From Planctomycetaceae bacterium UBA4655 (GTDB lineage: Bacteria > Planctomycetota > Planctomycetia > Pirellulales > UBA1268), in the NCBI GenBank assembly GCA_002405515.1, contig DHLZ01000302.1, positions 2,753-12,658 of the forward strand: a stretch of 9,906 nucleotides of DNA, read 5' to 3'. Positions 1 through 6,653 of the stretch are shown here, in pieces; the stretch's first letter is position 1; each line of letters begins with the position of its first letter. Below the pieces are notes generated by a model. The model saw nothing but the letters and a program-made list of their open reading frames with translations, was not told where the DNA came from and did not search any database. The translations under genes were made by a program, and so were the position numbers.

Positions 1-1
1 C

Positions 2-904
2 GGTGGCTTCCCCGGTGGCGGTGGGCCCATCGGCGGCGGCGGCATCGTGGACGGCATGGTCGGAACCTCGGCCGGCGACGCGCTGGGCATCACGGGCATC
101 GATTCGCTCACTGGCATCGGAACTCCCACGGCGCTCCAGACCGGCGACTGGGAGACCTACACAACCAACAACATGGTCGGCCCGGAAATCTGGCTGAACC
201 TCGAATCGAGCCACGGCCGCTGGACGTTTTCCAGCGACTTCAAGTTCACGGCGGCCTTCAACTGGCAGAACAATCTCTACCGTGGAGCCAACTTCCCCGA
301 CTCGCTGGCGGCCGACTACCTGCGGACGACGTTCAACCCGGTCGCGACGCTCTCGCAGGGCGGCACGACCGTCACGGGCACCACCGGCGCGCCCGCGACG
401 CCGACCCAGCTCAATCCGCCGCCGCTCTTTCTGCAGCTCTACGGCGTGGGGCAGACGAATGCGACGAACAACGCCGAGCACCATTTCGTCTTCTCGCCGA
501 TCGGCGAATGGCGGTTCGGCACGCAGTTCCGCGTGAGCAACGCAATCGTCCTGCGGGCCGGCTACACCGGCATGTGGATGGCGGGCATCGCCCGGGCCTC
601 GTCGAACACGGGCTACCGGTCCGACCCCGCTCGGGCGCAGTACGCGGAGCCGCTCAACCCCGAGACCACGGCCACCACCACGAACCCCTGGGTCGTGAAG
701 TCGACCGGACCGCCGCCGCCGAATGCCCAGCCCGTCCCCGACGTCCCGAACACGTTCAAGACTCCCAACGGCATGTACTACACGGGCGATCAAAGTTCCT
801 TCTACCGCCAGAGTCCGGTCTACAACCGCATCGGCCCGGTGAACGACGGCACGGAATACGTCTTCGCCAACGGGCTCGATTTCGGGATCGAGGTCAAGTA
901 CTGA
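2..904 (+). CDS. Probable BBP7-type outer-membrane beta-barrel protein (5' partial)
   Basis: The frame is open from the left window edge, so the start and any signal peptide lie outside; the methionine at 47 is only an internal codon. The 300 visible residues begin with a Gly-rich run, then show alternating aromatic/polar stretches typical of outer-membrane strands, such as the segment around GRWTFSSDFKFTAAFNWQNN. A block around VLRAGYTGMWMAGIARAS resembles the conserved late region of planctomycete BBP7 proteins (putative beta-barrel porin-7). The protein ends in FGIEVKY, with an aromatic last residue as expected of a BAM-inserted barrel. A Pro/Thr-rich insertion (about bases 640-760) probably forms a surface loop. 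The role is likely structural or porin-like in the outer membrane; substrate unknown. It converges on the TerC gene and is not part of the downstream operon. The beta-barrel call is fairly secure; the BBP7 assignment is by eye. Confidence 0.6.
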   Translation, partial: GGFPGGGGPIGGGGIVDGMVGTSAGDALGITGIDSLTGIGTPTALQTGDWETYTTNNMVGPEIWLNLESSHGRWTFSSDFKFTAAFNWQNNLYRGANFPDSLAADYLRTTFNPVATLSQGGTTVTGTTGAPATPTQLNPPPLFLQLYGVGQTNATNNAEHHFVFSPIGEWRFGTQFRVSNAIVLRAGYTGMWMAGIARASSNTGYRSDPARAQYAEPLNPETTATTTNPWVVKSTGPPPPNAQPVPDVPNTFKTPNGMYYTGDQSSFYRQSPVYNRIGPVNDGTEYVFANGLDFGIEVKY

Positions 905-907
905 CGT

Positions 908-933
908 CGGCGGACTCGGGGTGCGGGCCGCCG
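908..933. terminator. Possible shared hairpin between convergent genes
   Basis: The 37-base gap between the barrel stop and the TerC stop contains CGGCGG (908-913) paired with CCGCCG (928-933) around a 14-base loop. A hairpin here could stop transcription from both sides. No T-tract follows on either strand and GC-rich DNA makes such pairs by chance, so this is a weak call. Confidence 0.22.
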
Positions 934-941
934 CCAGGCCG

Positions 942-2087
942 TCAGCCAGGCTCCGCGGGCTTGTCTCCGGCTCGGGCGATCTCGCCGCCGTGGCCGGCTT
1001 TCTTCGCCGGGAAGGCGAGCGACGCGGCCACGCTCGTGCCGATCAGGGCGACGATCACGCCGAGCGACACGGCCGGGTGGACGAGGTGCCCCTTGGCGTG
1101 GGCGTCCCAGCCGCCGAGCGATGCGAGGTACTCGTTGTGCCGGGCCGCCTCGGCGATCATCTTCGCGCCGACGAAGACGAGCACGGCCGAGAGGCCGTAA
1201 TTGAGGAACCGGAAGAGGTCCATCACGCCGGCGAGCAGGAAGTAGAGCGCCCGCAGGCCGAGGATCGCGAACACGTTCGACGTGAAGGCGATGAACCGCA
1301 TGTAGGGGGTGCCGGGCGTCACGACGCCCAGGATCGCCGGCACGCTGTCCACCGCGAAGAGCACGTCGGTGCTCTCCACGATCAGGAGCACGAGGAAAAG
1401 CGGCGTCGCCATGAGCTTGCCGTTCTCGCGGACGAAGAACTTGTCGCCCGACGGCTGGTTCGTCACCGGCACGAGCCTGCGGAACGTGCGGATGAGGGCG
1501 TTGTCGCCCGGCGAATGGTCGCCGCCGCCGAAGGCGAGCTTCAGCCCGGTGTAGATCAGGAACGCGCCGAACACCCAGAGGATCCACTTGTATCGCTCGA
1601 CGAGCTCCGCCCCGAGCAGCACGAACGACAGCCGCATGATCACCGCCCCGAGGATCCCCCAGAACAGCACGCGATACTGATACTTCAGCGGCACTCCGAA
1701 GTAGGCGAAGACCACCGCGAAGACGAAGACGTTGTCCATCGAGAGCGACCACTCGACGAGGTAGCCCGTGAGGAACTCGATCGCCGCCTTCCCGCCGAGC
1801 CATTTCCAGACCAGGGCGTTGAAGGCGAGGGCGAGGGCCGACCAGAAGCAGGTCCAGAAGGCGCTCTCGCGGAGCGACGGCTCGTGCGACTGCTTGTGGA
1901 AGACGGTCAGGTCGAGCGCGAGGAGCACCGCCACCATGATCCCGAAGGCGATCCAGTGGCCGATCGTCACGACCGACGCCGCCGCGGCGGCGGCACCCTC
2001 GACGGCGGCCGTCGCGTCGGCAAGCAGGGAAAGGGGCGCGGCGAGGCAGGGCAGGTGGGCGAGTCCGGTCGCGGGGCAGAAGGGCAC
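942..2087 (-). CDS. TerC/Alx-family integral membrane protein
   Basis: A complete 381-residue polytopic membrane protein of the TerC family, whose members (E. coli Alx, B. subtilis YkoY, TerC) are linked to metal-ion export, Mn homeostasis and tellurite resistance. The first clear membrane helix is about residues 46-63. The family signatures are present: TGYLVEWSLSMDNVFVF (about 107-123, D118 in the membrane) and VESTDVLFAVDS (237-248, acidic residues E238, D241, D247). Between them is FFVRENGKLMATPL, which also closely resembles Alx. The frame runs upstream to 2381, but GTG at 2087 is preferred: it has GAGGA five bases upstream, and residues coded beyond it are Arg/Pro-rich and unlike the family. 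The first 40 or so residues are Ala/Leu-rich and poorly conserved, so the start could be later. The gene stands alone on the minus strand, diverging from the TPR operon. The transported ion cannot be told from the sequence. Confidence 0.92.
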   Translation of the reverse strand: MPFCPATGLAHLPCLAAPLSLLADATAAVEGAAAAAASVVTIGHWIAFGIMVAVLLALDLTVFHKQSHEPSLRESAFWTCFWSALALAFNALVWKWLGGKAAIEFLTGYLVEWSLSMDNVFVFAVVFAYFGVPLKYQYRVLFWGILGAVIMRLSFVLLGAELVERYKWILWVFGAFLIYTGLKLAFGGGDHSPGDNALIRTFRRLVPVTNQPSGDKFFVRENGKLMATPLFLVLLIVESTDVLFAVDSVPAILGVVTPGTPYMRFIAFTSNVFAILGLRALYFLLAGVMDLFRFLNYGLSAVLVFVGAKMIAEAARHNEYLASLGGWDAHAKGHLVHPAVSLGVIVALIGTSVAASLAFPAKKAGHGGEIARAGDKPAEPG

Positions 2088-2092
2088 GGTGA

Positions 2093-2097
2093 TCCTC
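2093..2097 (-). promoter_or_regulatory. Ribosome binding site deciding the TerC GTG start
   Basis: The minus strand reads GAGGA, then five bases, then GTG at 2087-2085. It is the best Shine-Dalgarno match near the N-terminus and the reason the long upstream extension of the frame was discarded. Confidence 0.5.
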
Positions 2098-2133
2098 GGG
2101 AGGGGCGTGGTCGCTGGACGATCCGCGTCGATC

Positions 2134-2159
2134 TTACGGGCCGCGGTGGTTGCCCGTAA
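2134..2159. promoter_or_regulatory. Perfect 8-bp inverted repeat, possible operator or hairpin
   Basis: TTACGGGC (2134-2141) and GCCCGTAA (2152-2159) are exact reverse complements separated by 10 bases. The pair lies 47-72 bases upstream of the TerC start and about 126 bases upstream of the TPR start. Its symmetry and place between divergent genes suit a dimeric regulator; in the TerC transcript it could instead fold as a 5'-UTR stem-loop. The AT-containing arms make it less likely to be a pure GC-content artefact than other hairpins here. Confidence 0.4.
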
Positions 2160-2272
2160 ACCACACGCCCCGGCGTCGCCCTCGCCACCGCTCTTTCGGT
2201 GCGGTAAACTCCCGGCCCGGTTGCCAAAGATCCGCCAGCCGCCCCTCGCCTCGGCGTTTGGCGAAGCGAACC

Positions 2273-2278
2273 GGAGGA
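2273..2278 (+). promoter_or_regulatory. Ribosome binding site deciding the TPR-protein GTG start
   Basis: GGAGGA ends six bases before GTG at 2285, a near-ideal Shine-Dalgarno. The reading frame extends upstream to 2150, but that extension overlaps the intergenic inverted repeat and encodes Arg/Pro-rich sequence, so GTG 2285 is preferred. Confidence 0.6.
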
Positions 2279-2284
2279 TGCCAC

Positions 2285-5200
2285 GTGTTGACGCGATGCC
2301 GCTTTCCGGCCCTGCGAACTGTGCCCGGCTCGGGCGGGGGGCCTGTTTTCGTCGCGAGGCTCGCCGTGCTCCCTGCGGCACTGCTGGCGGCGGAGACCAT
2401 GCCGCTGCCGCCGGAGATCGTGCGATCGAGCATGGCGACGGCTGCCGACGCTCCTGCCGCGCCGGCCGAAGCCGCGAAGGCTGCCTACGCCGCAGCCGCG
2501 GCGCTCCAGAATCGCGACGAGTGGGATCTTGCGGCCGAGGAGTGGGAATCGCTCGTGAAGCGGTTTCCCGACGACCCGCTCGCGGGCAAGGCGTGGTATT
2601 ACCTCGGCATCTGCCGATCGAAGACCAAGCGGTTCGCCGATGCCGCGGCCGCCTTCTCGAAGGCGGCCAATGTTCCCGGCGACGCAGAGACGGCGGCCGT
2701 CTCCCGCTTCGAGCGGGGACGTGCCCTCTACTCGGAGGCGCAGGCCGGCCGCGGCCCCGCGTATGCCGAGGCCGCCGCGGCGCTCAACGCGTTCGTGACG
2801 AAGCACCCGACGCATCCGAAGGCGGCCGACGCGATGTCGCTCGAGGCCGAGTCGCTCTGGCAGGCCGGCAGGAAAGCCGAGGCGGTCGAGCGATGGAAGG
2901 CGTTTGTCGCGTTCAAGGACGTCGAGGGTGGGGGGAAGGCGGCCCGCCTGCCCGACGTGCTCTACGCGCTCGGCGTCGGCCTCGCCGATCTCGGCAGGAA
3001 GGAGGAGGCGCTCGCCGCGCTCGATGCGTTTGCGAAGGACCATGCGGCGCACCGGCTGGCGAAGGACGTGACGATCTGGCGGAGCGACCTGCTTCTGCAG
3101 CTCTCGAGGCCCGCCGACGCCGAACGGCTGCTCGCGATCCCGGTCGCGGAGGCCGACGAGCGGCCCGAGGTCATCGAGCGACTCGCCCGCGCCCGCTACG
3201 CGCAGAAGAAGTACCGCGAGGCCGCCGAGAGCTACGCCCGCCTCGCGACCCGGTTTCCCGATGCCGCGGCGTCGAAGGCGGCGCCGATGGCGGCCGCCAT
3301 CGCCTTTCTCGAGGCGAAGGAGAACGGCCGGGCGAAGGAGTGGCTGACGAAGGTGGAGGCCGCCGGCGGGCCGCGGGCCGCGGAGGCCGCGCACACGCTC
3401 GCGACGCTCGAGCTCGAGGCCGGCAAGGCCGCCGAAGCGCTCGCCGTGGCCGATAGGGCGCTCGCCCGCACGCCGACCGATCGCTTCCTGCCGGCGCTCC
3501 TGCTCGACCGGGCCGACGCGCTCTGGGAACTGCCCGATCGCAAGGCCGAGGCTGCGAAGGCCTACGCCGCGGTCGTCGAGAGGTTTCCCGACGATGCGGC
3601 CGCCCGGACGGCCCTCGCGATGCTCGCCGCGGCGGAGCTGCGGCTCGAGCGGCCCGCCGAGGCGCTCACGCGGGCCGATGCGTTCCTGAAGCGGTATGCC
3701 AACGACGCAGGCGGCTCCGACGCGGCCGCGAAGCAGCTCGTCGAGGACGTGCGGCGGATCGCCGCGGAGTCGCTGCTGGCGATCGCCGCCGGCAAGTCCA
3801 AGTCGGGCGACCGTGCCGCCGCGATCGCATCGCTCGAGCGGCTCGTCAAGGATTTTCCGCAGGCCAAGCGGATCGACCTCGCCTGGTATCGGCTGGGAGA
3901 GCTGCGGGAGCAGGCGGGCAATCATGCCGGAGCGATCGAGGCGTTCGAGAAGTGCCGGGCGGTGAAGCCCGACGGCGACCGGGCCGCGTGGGCCTTGCTC
4001 GCGATCGGCTGGGCGCACGACGCTGCCGGCAGGCCCGACGACGCGTCGAAGGCGTGGAGCGAACTCATCGAGAAGTCATCCGCCTCGGAGGCGGCCGCGT
4101 CGGCGCTGCTCGCCCGGGCGGATCTCCGGCAGCGGCGAAGAGACTTCAAGGGAGCGATCGCCGATGCCCGCGCGGCCGCCGGCCGGCCGCTGGAGGCCAC
4201 GGCGAAACTGGAGGCCTCGGTCGTCGAGGCTCTCTCGCTCGTCGGCGACGGCCGACCGTCCGAGGCGGTGCCGCTGCTGATGAAGCTGCGGCGGGAGCTC
4301 CCGTCCGATTCCGCCGTTCTCGACCGCGTGATCTTCGAGCTCGCGATCGCCCGGCTGGGCGACTCGACAAAGCCCGGCGGCGATCGGGCGGCCGGCGGCG
4401 ATGGGGCGAAAACGGAGGCGGAAAAGGATCTTCGGGAGCTCGTCGAGCGGTTCCCCGGCAGCTCCCTCGCGGCCGATGCCTGGCTCGAGCTTGGCGAACT
4501 GGCCTGGGGTCGCAACGATTACGCGAAGGCGGCCGAGTCGTTTCAGAAGGCGATCGACGCCAAGCCCGCGGCCGCCGCGCTCGAGCAGGCCGCGCACCGT
4601 CTCGGCTGGACGGCCGTCATGCGGAAGGACCATGCGTCCGCGATTCCGGCGTTCGAAAGGCAGCTTGCGGCCGCACCGTCCGGGCCGCTCGCGGCCGACG
4701 GCTGGTGCATGCTCGGCGAGTCGCAGTTCAAGGCCGGACGGTTCGACCGGGCCGCCGAGGCATTTGCCAAGGCGCTCGCCGACCCTTCGAAGCTCTCCGG
4801 CAACGAACTGCGCGACATGGCTCTCGTGCGGGCGAGCGACTGCGCGGCCCGCGGCGGGAAGTTCGACGAGAGCCTCGCGAAGGCCCGCGAGCTCCTCGCG
4901 AAGTCGGCCGCCTCGAGCTACGCGCCGCAGGCCCGCTACGCGGCGGGCTGGGCGCTGCAAAACCTGCGGCGTTTCGACGAGGCGCTCACGGAATATCGCG
5001 GGGTCGCCGAGGGCTCGCGGAGCGAGCTTGCGGCCCGGGCGAGGCTCATGGAGGGGGAGGTGCTCTTCGAGCAGGGCAAGCATGCCGACGCGATCAAGGC
5101 GTTCTTCAAGACGGCCTACGGCTACGGCGAGAAGGCGGCGCCGCCGGAGTTTCACCCCTGGCAGGCGCAGGCCACCTTCGAGGCCGCCCGCTGCTTCGAG

Positions 5201-5317
5201 GCCCTCGGCAAGGGGGCGCAGGCCCGGAAGCTCTACGCGGAATTGCTGGAGCGGTATCCCGATTCGCAGCAGGCCCAGCCGGCGAAAAAGCGGCTCGAGT
5301 CGCTCGGTCCCTCGTGA
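2285..5317 (+). CDS. Large exported TPR-repeat protein, first gene of the ExbBD operon
   Basis: A 1010-residue, Ala/Glu/Lys/Arg-rich helical-repeat protein. Residues 1-40 have basic residues followed by a hydrophobic stretch (about 20-37, FVARLAVLPAALLAAE), consistent with a signal sequence or anchor; no lipobox is seen. From about residue 78 to the end it is a chain of TPR-like helix pairs of the BamD/CpoB (YbgF) type, marked by recurring FP/YP-D turns: KRFPDD (92-97), TRFPDA (near 323), ERFPDD (near 433), KDFPQA (near 523), ERFPGS (near 722) and ERYPDS (near 990). Regular TPRs such as AWLELGELAWGRNDYAKAAESFQKAI are clearest in the last third. It probably acts as a periplasmic protein-protein scaffold. 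Its stop overlaps the exbB start (TGATG), so translation is probably coupled. The analogy with CpoB beside TolQRA is inferred from context; CpoB is about a quarter of this length. Partner specificity is unknown. Confidence 0.9.
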   Translation: MLTRCRFPALRTVPGSGGGPVFVARLAVLPAALLAAETMPLPPEIVRSSMATAADAPAAPAEAAKAAYAAAAALQNRDEWDLAAEEWESLVKRFPDDPLAGKAWYYLGICRSKTKRFADAAAAFSKAANVPGDAETAAVSRFERGRALYSEAQAGRGPAYAEAAAALNAFVTKHPTHPKAADAMSLEAESLWQAGRKAEAVERWKAFVAFKDVEGGGKAARLPDVLYALGVGLADLGRKEEALAALDAFAKDHAAHRLAKDVTIWRSDLLLQLSRPADAERLLAIPVAEADERPEVIERLARARYAQKKYREAAESYARLATRFPDAAASKAAPMAAAIAFLEAKENGRAKEWLTKVEAAGGPRAAEAAHTLATLELEAGKAAEALAVADRALARTPTDRFLPALLLDRADALWELPDRKAEAAKAYAAVVERFPDDAAARTALAMLAAAELRLERPAEALTRADAFLKRYANDAGGSDAAAKQLVEDVRRIAAESLLAIAAGKSKSGDRAAAIASLERLVKDFPQAKRIDLAWYRLGELREQAGNHAGAIEAFEKCRAVKPDGDRAAWALLAIGWAHDAAGRPDDASKAWSELIEKSSASEAAASALLARADLRQRRRDFKGAIADARAAAGRPLEATAKLEASVVEALSLVGDGRPSEAVPLLMKLRRELPSDSAVLDRVIFELAIARLGDSTKPGGDRAAGGDGAKTEAEKDLRELVERFPGSSLAADAWLELGELAWGRNDYAKAAESFQKAIDAKPAAAALEQAAHRLGWTAVMRKDHASAIPAFERQLAAAPSGPLAADGWCMLGESQFKAGRFDRAAEAFAKALADPSKLSGNELRDMALVRASDCAARGGKFDESLAKARELLAKSAASSYAPQARYAAGWALQNLRRFDEALTEYRGVAEGSRSELAARARLMEGEVLFEQGKHADAIKAFFKTAYGYGEKAAPPEFHPWQAQATFEAARCFEALGKGAQARKLYAELLERYPDSQQAQPAKKRLESLGPS

Positions 5318-5339
5318 TGGATCGGTCCCTCGTGATGGA
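5304..5339 (+). repeat. Perfect 18-bp tandem duplication across the TPR stop/exbB start
   Basis: TCGGTCCCTCGTGATGGA occurs twice head to tail (5304-5321 and 5322-5339) with no mismatch. Each copy contains TGATG. The first supplies the TPR stop (5315-5317) and an exbB ATG (5317); the second supplies another TGA and an in-frame ATG (5335). Because 18 is a multiple of three, the exbB frame is kept and six codons are gained at its N-terminus. Confidence 0.95.
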
Positions 5340-6240
5340 GATGTCAGGCATGGTTTGGCGGTGCATGCTGGTGGCGATGACGATGGTGATGGCTGCGACG
5401 CCCGTCGCGTGGCGATCGGCGCGTGCGGAAGGGCCCGAGCACGACACGTCGGCCGTGTCGCGGGCCGAGGAGGCCCTCAACGCACCGGAAGAGCCGGCCG
5501 CTCCCGCGGCCGCGGCGGATGCGGCCAAGGAGATGTCGTACTTCGAGCTGTTCATCGCCGGCGGGCCCCTCATGTGGCCGATCCTCGCGATGTCGTTCAT
5601 GGCCCTGGCATTCGCGATCGAGCGGACGATCGCGCTACGGCAATCGAGGTTCGTGCCACGATCGTTCGTGGAGCAGCTCGAAGCCCTGCGGAAGCGGAAT
5701 CCGGTCGACATCCACCAGCTGCGGCGGCTCTGCGATGAGAATCCCTCGGTGGTCGCGAGGATCGTGAAGGTGATCTTTGAAAAGCTCGGCCGCCCGCTCG
5801 CCGAGGTGGAGCGGTCGGTGGCCGATGCGAAGGATCGCGAGGCGATGGGCCTCTATGCCAACATTCGTCCCATCAGTCTCGCCGCCTCGATCACGCCGCT
5901 CATCGGCCTGCTCGGCACCGTTCAGGGGATGATCCTCGCCTTTCGCATGACGTCCACCATGTCCGCGGGCGCCGATCGCGCCAGCGAACTCGCCGGCGGC
6001 ATCTACGTCGCGCTCCTGACGACATTCGCCGGCCTCTGCGTCGCGATTCCGGCGGCGATGATCGCCCATTGGCTGGAGGGCCGCATCATGCGGGGCTTTC
6101 GCGACGTCGATGCGGAGACGTCCAAGCTCTGGCGGCTCGTGGAGAAGTGCGAAACCGCCACTCGTGTCGCGTCGCCTTCGGCGGCCCCGGGCGCATCGCC
6201 TCCGGCGGTTGCGAGGGCCGCGCAGGCGACCGTGTCATGA
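5317..6240 (+). CDS. exbB: MotA/TolQ/ExbB-family proton channel protein
   Basis: A 307-residue inner-membrane motor protein that with ExbD would convert ion-motive force into movement of a TonB/TolA-like partner. Residues 12-37 form a signal peptide ending near SARA|E, followed by an acidic/Ala-Pro segment (38-70). TM1 is about 79-101 (GGPLMWPILAMSFMALAFAI); a cytoplasmic domain spans about 105-180; TM2 is about 186-209 with PLIGLLGTVQGM (T201); TM3 is about 226-250 with ALLTTFAGLCVAIPAA (T235, T236). A cytoplasmic tail follows. The usual TM3 glutamate (E176 in E. coli ExbB) aligns by eye with V231. The signal peptide before TM1 is an extension absent from E. coli ExbB. Start choice: ATG 5317 overlaps the upstream stop; ATGs at 5335, 5341 and 5350 are also in frame, and 5350 has GGAG nine bases upstream and gives the tidiest signal peptide. 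ExbB versus TolQ cannot be decided by sequence alone. Confidence 0.92.
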   Translation: MDRSLVMEMSGMVWRCMLVAMTMVMAATPVAWRSARAEGPEHDTSAVSRAEEALNAPEEPAAPAAAADAAKEMSYFELFIAGGPLMWPILAMSFMALAFAIERTIALRQSRFVPRSFVEQLEALRKRNPVDIHQLRRLCDENPSVVARIVKVIFEKLGRPLAEVERSVADAKDREAMGLYANIRPISLAASITPLIGLLGTVQGMILAFRMTSTMSAGADRASELAGGIYVALLTTFAGLCVAIPAAMIAHWLEGRIMRGFRDVDAETSKLWRLVEKCETATRVASPSAAPGASPPAVARAAQATVS

Positions 6241-6653
6241 GCGTCCGCATCGACAAGGGAAGGCTCTCCGGGGGGCTCGAGATCACCCCGCTCATCGACA
6301 TCGTCTTCCTGATGTTGATCTTCTTTCTCGTGGCCTCGAAGCTCGAGCAGGCCGATCGATCGATCGACGTCGTGCTCCCGCGGGCGAGCGAGGCGAAGCC
6401 GCTCACGAGCCGCCCGGAGGAGTTCGTGATCAACGTCGATCGAACGGGCGGCCTCTTCGCCGGGGCCGTAAAGGTCGATGCGGATGAACTCGCCGGCAGG
6501 CTCCGCCAGGCGGTTGCCGACAATCCGGCGACGCTCTCGGTCGTGGTGCGGGCCGACGAAAACGTCGCCCACAAGCATGTCGTCGCCGCGATGAACGCGT
6601 GCGTCCGAGCCGGAGTCACGGACTACAAGGTCCAGTCGCTGGAGGGGCCATGA
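6237..6653 (+). CDS. exbD: ExbD/TolR-family biopolymer transport protein
   Basis: A 138-residue protein of normal ExbD/TolR length. A short cytoplasmic N-terminus (1-18) leads to a single transmembrane helix (about 19-36) that begins with the family signature ITPLIDIVFLMLIFFLV. D21 matches the essential membrane aspartate of ExbD (D25 in E. coli) that carries protons. The remainder is the small periplasmic alpha/beta domain, including FVINVDRTG and LSVVVRADENVAHKHVVAAM, the conserved peptide-binding-like fold of ExbD/TolR. The start overlaps the exbB stop by ATGA (6237-6240) with no strong ribosome site, so translational coupling is likely; the upstream part of the open frame (from 6069) is antisense-like filler inside exbB. 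It ends in another ATGA overlap with the next gene. The intact Asp argues that the motor is functional. Confidence 0.95.
   Translation: MSVRIDKGRLSGGLEITPLIDIVFLMLIFFLVASKLEQADRSIDVVLPRASEAKPLTSRPEEFVINVDRTGGLFAGAVKVDADELAGRLRQAVADNPATLSVVVRADENVAHKHVVAAMNACVRAGVTDYKVQSLEGP
6641..6647 (+). promoter_or_regulatory. Ribosome binding site for the TonB-like gene, inside exbD
   Basis: GGAGGGG lies within the last exbD codons, two bases before ATG 6650. It fixes the start of the TonB-like gene, which overlaps the exbD stop by four bases. Confidence 0.55.

Larger units (their letters stand above)
2088..2284. promoter_or_regulatory. Divergent intergenic region (TerC / TPR operon)
   Basis: These 197 bases separate two divergent start codons and must carry the promoters for both transcripts unless these lie inside the genes. 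No convincing -35/-10 pair was found; TAAACT at 2205-2210 is a possible -10 for the plus strand but has no good -35 partner. Besides the inverted repeat at 2134-2159 there are short GC-rich hairpins: CACCG/CGGTG (2186-2190 and 2197-2201) and an imperfect 10-bp pair (2246-2255 and 2260-2269, 8 of 10 paired) just upstream of the TPR ribosome binding site. I looked for the yybP-ykoY Mn riboswitch that precedes some TerC-family genes and saw no match to its conserved core. Confidence 0.5.

Noticed and set aside
921..2159. 412-codon open frame on the plus strand
   Set aside because: It is opposite the TerC gene, and its Arg/Glu/His-rich translation is a typical mirror of a hydrophobic membrane protein. 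TerC signatures are unambiguous on the minus strand.
2088..2284. yybP-ykoY Mn riboswitch upstream of TerC
   Set aside because: The conserved core sequence and paired elements could not be found on the minus strand; only short simple hairpins are present.
2150..2284. Longer TPR protein starting at ATG 2150
   Set aside because: The extension is Arg/Pro-rich, would bury the signal-like segment more than 60 residues in, and begins inside the inverted repeat. GGAGGA before GTG 2285 is far better.
2088..2381. N-terminal extension of the TerC frame up to 2381
   Set aside because: It would overlap the TPR gene start, encodes Arg/Pro-rich sequence unlike any TerC protein, and there is a good ribosome site before GTG 2087.
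1967..4018. 683-codon open frame on the minus strand
   Set aside because: It runs antisense through most of the TPR gene and across the intergenic region. The product is Arg/Gly/Leu-rich without recognisable domains, while the sense strand encodes clear TPRs.
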